From Burhinus oedicnemus (lineage: Eukaryota > Chordata > Aves > Charadriiformes > Burhinidae), in NCBI GenBank assembly GCA_008921705.1, contig VFFE01007601.1, positions 2,733,419 to 2,797,418 of the forward strand: DNA of 64,000 nt. The letters run 5' to 3'. Positions 60,601 to 64,000 of this stretch are shown in pieces. Under the pieces are notes generated by a model. It was not told where the DNA came from. It searched no databases and was given only the letters and a program-made list of their open reading frames with translations. A program made the position numbers and the translations under genes. Within the stretch, counting starts at the first letter, position 1, and the number at the start of each line of letters is the position of its first letter.

Positions 60601-63550
60601 ATCACTCTCTAATCTGTGTGAATTAAAGTAAGCACCATTAGGTTATGACACAGAACAAATTAACTGGCTGGCTTTGGAACAGTTTAGGGGAGTGATGAGA
60701 CCATTTCAGCCAACCATCTCTAGCATCATGATGGCAGTTCAGTGAATCTGCAACCAGGTGTCCATAATCAAAGTTTAAAAGAGATACGGGTTTTTTCCAC
60801 AAGTTTTTCTACAGTGACTGAGTGGGGGGAACATGGGGACAATCTGGCATATGTGTTATCTGGATATTGCTTTTGTATTCAATTGAAATAGAACATTTCT
60901 TTTTTATGATTTTATAGTTCTTAAGGTTTGCTTGGGTTTGGAGTGTTAGCAGAACTCTACAACAACATTCTCCATTTTAATCAAAATTAATTTAGTTTTT
61001 GCTGATGGCATTGGGAAAAACACACCAAGTATTGCATTACAGGGATCTAACAAATCTACCATTCTACATTTTCTTGGAGGAGGAATAAGGGTTGACAAAG
61101 CCCACATACTATGAACACAGTCTTTTTGTTTTATTTGCAAGTAAGTATTATGAATGCTACTTGTCTATCTTTAGTTCTTCAAAATTAACCTTTTTTTTTT
61201 TTCTTAATTACAGTGTAAGTAATAACAATGGAGGCAAGTTACCTGCTAAAACTGAGAAGGGAGTTTATCTTAAGGTATAGAGTACGATTTTCGCTATGTC
61301 TTGAATGGGTCTGCTGTGAGCTAGTTGCAATATGCTTAATTTAACGTGTACAGGAAAGGACTAAATTCCAGATATTATAATCTACTCACTTTAGAAAATC
61401 AATGCTTTAAATCAAAAGTTAATGGGAGAAGCATTCAGAAATATGTTACTTCCAGAGCCCTTAGCAATGCTACCAGACATCTCGGTTTTGTTTGAAAAAA
61501 ACACTTGTGAAAAAGTTAAAAATCAAGACATATGATGTTGCTAGAGAAGTATTTTAGGAACGAAACAGATGTAGCTTGTCCAATTCAGAAAAATTCTGCG
61601 TATCTTCTTGTTTTCTGTGTAGATCATGAACTGATGCCTGTAGCCTTGTAAATTATTTGAGAAATAAATTGAATGTAGTATTGTATAGTAAGAGATGCAG
61701 ATAAGCTTTTATTTCTTTGCTGTAGCAGGAATTAAACGTGACACAGTTCTCCTTTGTAATGTTCTGAAGCCTCTCTTGATCTTACTTTTCAGCCAAAGAT
61801 TTTCTGTAGTCTTCCTGTGAAGTCTTCTGCAGTAGATCGTTTTGCTGCCTTCATGGTTTCTTGGGATGGTATTTAGGTGACTAAATATGCGTACCTCCAA
61901 GTAGCTCCATATTTACGCTGTACAAGAAAACTCCTTTGTCATACACTTCAAAGTAGCTCATTCATCTGCTTAACTTTTTGAAAGAATTTAGAAAGGAGGC
62001 TTCATTTTCGGTCATGAGATTTCTGTTAGTTCATCTTGGTATCTTTCGGCTGTGTATACTTATGACTGTTCTAGTAAAACTGATCAACTGATAGCAAGGG
62101 ACCTTTATACCAAGAGGACATACAATATGAGTAAACAATTTGTAGCAAATCCATTTTGAAATAACAGAAGATTTTATTTTTCCCTGATTCATGTGAATCT
62201 CGAGCAAGTTCTGCAGAAGGAAGAGAGCTTATATTGCGTATTGAACAATCTTCAATGTATTATGCTATTGTACTGTGAGATGTGTTTTAATGCAAAATGT
62301 TCTAGAGGGATCTTTGTTGCAAGTAAACAATTAATTTGGCAGTTGTAACAGTAATCTTGGTCATTGTGCATTGTCTGCAATATGTTCATCCAAATGTAAA
62401 AGTGGTTTTCCCTAACTATGTGTTTAAGATTATTTTTCTAATGTTTTTAGGCTGTCACAGGCACAGATGGTATGCATTAGGCAGGTTACACTAAATGTTT
62501 CAACTTAAAAAAAAAAAAAATGCCTGCAGTTAAAGCAGTAGCTATAATCCACTTTGTGGTGTTAAGGCTACAATGAAGCAGGTGGAATTCAGTTCCTCCT
62601 ACTTGTAAGAACATCACAAGTGGGAAATACAGCTCAGTTGTCCTGTAAAACAGGTGTGAAAGGAAGAGGTGAATGTGTGAGACTTCAGCTCTTGTTTTTC
62701 ATTGTCTGTTCAATTATCTCTATGATAATGTTTTACATTATTTTCAAGAGTAATACAAACTCTGTAAGACTTCTTATTGAAAGTCAAGAAAAGCACTGTT
62801 TTTACATGCTTTTTGAAATGATAAAAAGTTCTTTTTTCATTTGTTACTACAAGGAGCTACAGCTGAACAACTGCAGTTTAAACATAACTTGTAACTGTTT
62901 TAAATAGGGTAATTCAACATCTGTGGAGTCCCTCAAGACAGAAGAGCCCATCAAGAAAATAATGCTTTCGGATCTCCAGGCTCTAGGGATCAAAAAAGCT
63001 ATGGAAGTACAGGTACTTTTATTTTGGAAGAACCCTACAATGCTTTGTTAGGTTGCATTTGAAGCTTTGTTAAGCATATATAGCTGCATGTCACCTCAGC
63101 TCTTTGTCTTATTTTGCTTACATGTAAAATTCCTTTATTTTTAAAAGATGAGTAAATGCAAGCAGGGTCAGTAAGTGAGGAAGATTCTTTCTGTTAAGGT
63201 CAACATAGCTGGTTTTGTTCCCTGCAGTTAATTACTTCTATGTTCAAAACAAAAGAAGAAAATTGGTTATAGGTTGAAATGCATTTATTGAAATGAACAC
63301 TGGTCCTGAATAATATACTGTAGGTTATTCTTGCATAAGTATCATCTGCTGTGGCTTTTCTTTTTAGGGTACAGTAACAGAGTTCAAGAGTCCAAGTGAA
63401 TTTTATATACAGATGAGTTCTCCAGAAGTTTTAGACCAGATCAGTAAGCTTTATGTGAAACTGCAAGATTCTTACGCTAACACAGTTATTCAAGAACAAT
63501 ATATTGCTATCAAAGGGGAAGTGTGTGTTGCAAGGTGTTCTTTGGATCAG
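57651..63550 (+). CDS. TDRD1: TDRD1, Tudor domain-containing protein 1 (5' part, seven coding exons)
   Basis: TDRD1 is a germ-granule (nuage) scaffold. In mammals its Tudor domains bind symmetrically dimethylated arginines of PIWI proteins, and it is needed for piRNA-guided silencing of transposons in the male germ line. The exons are 57651-57684, 59097-59167, 59363-59510, 59947-60052, 61214-61274, 62908-63012 and 63368-63550. All are AG/GT-bordered and in phase, giving 236 codons. A complete MYND zinc finger spans residues 78-114, with ligands C78, C81, C89, C92, C98, C102, H110 and C114. The first extended Tudor domain begins at about residue 176 (GTVTEF, then EFYIQ) and is cut by the window end. 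The family protein is about 1180 residues with four Tudor domains, so roughly a fifth is here. The stretch before the MYND is about 77 residues, far shorter than in human. Confidence 0.93.
59097..59167 (+). CDS. TDRD1: TDRD1 coding exon 2 (residues 12-35)
   Basis: The acceptor is CTTCTAG and the donor is ACT|GTGAGT. It reads [20 protein letters not shown] and a few more residues, in phase with both neighbours. The low-complexity N-terminal sequence has no domain. If exon 1 is not used, the internal Met at codon 15 could start the protein. Confidence 0.75.
59363..59510 (+). CDS. TDRD1: TDRD1 coding exon 3 (residues 36-84; start of MYND)
   Basis: The acceptor is TTCCACAG and the donor is TTTG|GTAAGT. 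The exon ends with the first MYND zinc-ligand pair in TCHHCGLF. The preceding [10 protein letters not shown] aligns with the corresponding mammalian segment. Confidence 0.93.
59947..60052 (+). CDS. TDRD1: TDRD1 coding exon 4 (residues 85-119; rest of MYND)
   Basis: A long T tract leads to a TTTTAG acceptor, and the donor is CAGAA|GTAAGT. It encodes [14 protein letters not shown], then the CQKKDWSAH and VVC ligands. All remaining zinc-binding Cys and His residues of the MYND finger are present. Confidence 0.95.
61214..61274 (+). CDS. TDRD1: TDRD1 coding exon 5 (residues 120-140)
   Basis: The acceptor is AATTACAG and the donor is AAG|GTATAG. It is a short linker, [17 protein letters not shown] plus a few residues, between the MYND finger and the Tudor array. 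It is supported mainly by phase and splice borders. Confidence 0.8.
62908..63012 (+). CDS. TDRD1: TDRD1 coding exon 6 (residues 141-175)
   Basis: The acceptor is AAATAG and the donor is CAG|GTACTT. The end, [18 protein letters not shown], matches the conserved lead-in to the first Tudor domain. Confidence 0.92.
63368..63550 (+). CDS. TDRD1: TDRD1 coding exon 7 (residues 176-236; first Tudor domain begins)
   Basis: The acceptor is CTTTTTAG and the donor is CAG|GTAATA. It encodes [15 protein letters not shown] and ends [12 protein letters not shown], the staphylococcal-nuclease-like half and first strands of an extended Tudor domain. The aromatic-cage residues lie in the next exon, outside the window. 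Confidence 0.94.
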
Positions 63551-63964
63551 GTAATATCTGATTGTCCATAAAATAACCATTCTATGTTGAGCTCATTGTG
63601 TTTTGCATGTTTTGCTTTTGAGTCTCTACCAGTGGAGGCTGCTAATTAGAAATCAGTTTATTTTGGTGGAATTGTGGTACTAACTAACTTTATAACATCT
63701 GGAACTCAAATTTAAGGTACTGATTTTTTTGCCCCCTTTAAAAAGCTTACTTCTGTGTGTTTAGGTACATGACCCTTATAGGTACTGTTTGTCCTACTGC
63801 TGCTTGAAGGCTGTGTGTGTTCTTTGCAAATTTAAACTACTGTAGTTAGAACAGTTTGGAATATGACCCTGCTTACTAACTTTTTTAAGTTATTCTTACA
63901 TAATTTCTTACCTGACTCTTCTATTTGCATTTCTATAGCTACATCTAGTTCGTTTACTTTCCCA

Positions 63965-63967
<3 letters not shown>

Positions 63968-64000
<33 letters not shown>
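63968..64000. repeat. Poly-T tract running off the window
   Basis: At least 33 consecutive T residues reach the window end inside a TDRD1 intron. The tract may be a long homopolymer or an edge where the assembly lost accuracy. Confidence 0.8.

Larger units (their letters stand above)
57685..63367 (+). other. TDRD1: TDRD1 introns between coding exons
   Basis: Six introns of about 195 nt to 1.6 kb are seen, with no recognisable transposon or extra gene. The largest (60053-61213, 61275-62907 and 57685-59096) could hide further small in-frame exons. Confidence 0.6.

Overview
The window is vertebrate nuclear DNA, almost certainly from a bird. It is AT-rich and intron-dominated, has two sharp CpG islands, and carries CR1 LINE 3' ends and avian-type retroviral LTRs. 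The two genes recognised are neighbours in other amniotes (CCDC186 next to TDRD1, chr10q25 in human). The species cannot be fixed from the sequence.

Layout. 1-7.66 kb is intergenic; its one clear feature is a solo LTR at 4583-5233 flanked by a perfect 5-bp target-site duplication. About 7.66-47 kb is CCDC186 on the minus strand. It has a long 3' UTR (about 7660-11531), 15 coding exons (11532-31250) and a first intron of roughly 15.7 kb leading back to a CpG island at about 46.9-48.0 kb. All 15 exons join in phase to 915 codons (914 residues plus stop), close to the roughly 900 residues of the mammalian protein. CR1 copies lie at 29.1, 32.7-33.4 and 48.7 kb. Between the two genes is a decayed endogenous retrovirus (about 50.5-53.65 kb) with pol and env remnants and a 3' LTR. 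A second CpG island (about 56.39-56.87 kb) begins TDRD1 on the plus strand. Its first seven coding exons (57651-63550, 236 codons) carry a complete MYND zinc finger and the start of the first extended Tudor domain; the rest lies beyond the window.

The genes are head-to-head but about 9 kb apart, each with its own island. CCDC186 is a trans-Golgi coiled-coil protein that acts with RAB2 in dense-core vesicle formation. TDRD1 is a germ-granule scaffold of the piRNA pathway. I see no functional link between them. The TDRD1 island has a compact set of motifs typical of germline genes (E-box, E2F6-type, MYB core, YY1-type).

I found no CRISPR array, tRNA, rRNA or gene cluster that looks like a new system. 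The most useful observations concern the TDRD1 promoter, the short avian TDRD1 N-terminus, the retroviral remnant upstream of a transposon-defence gene, and a weak splice donor in CCDC186.
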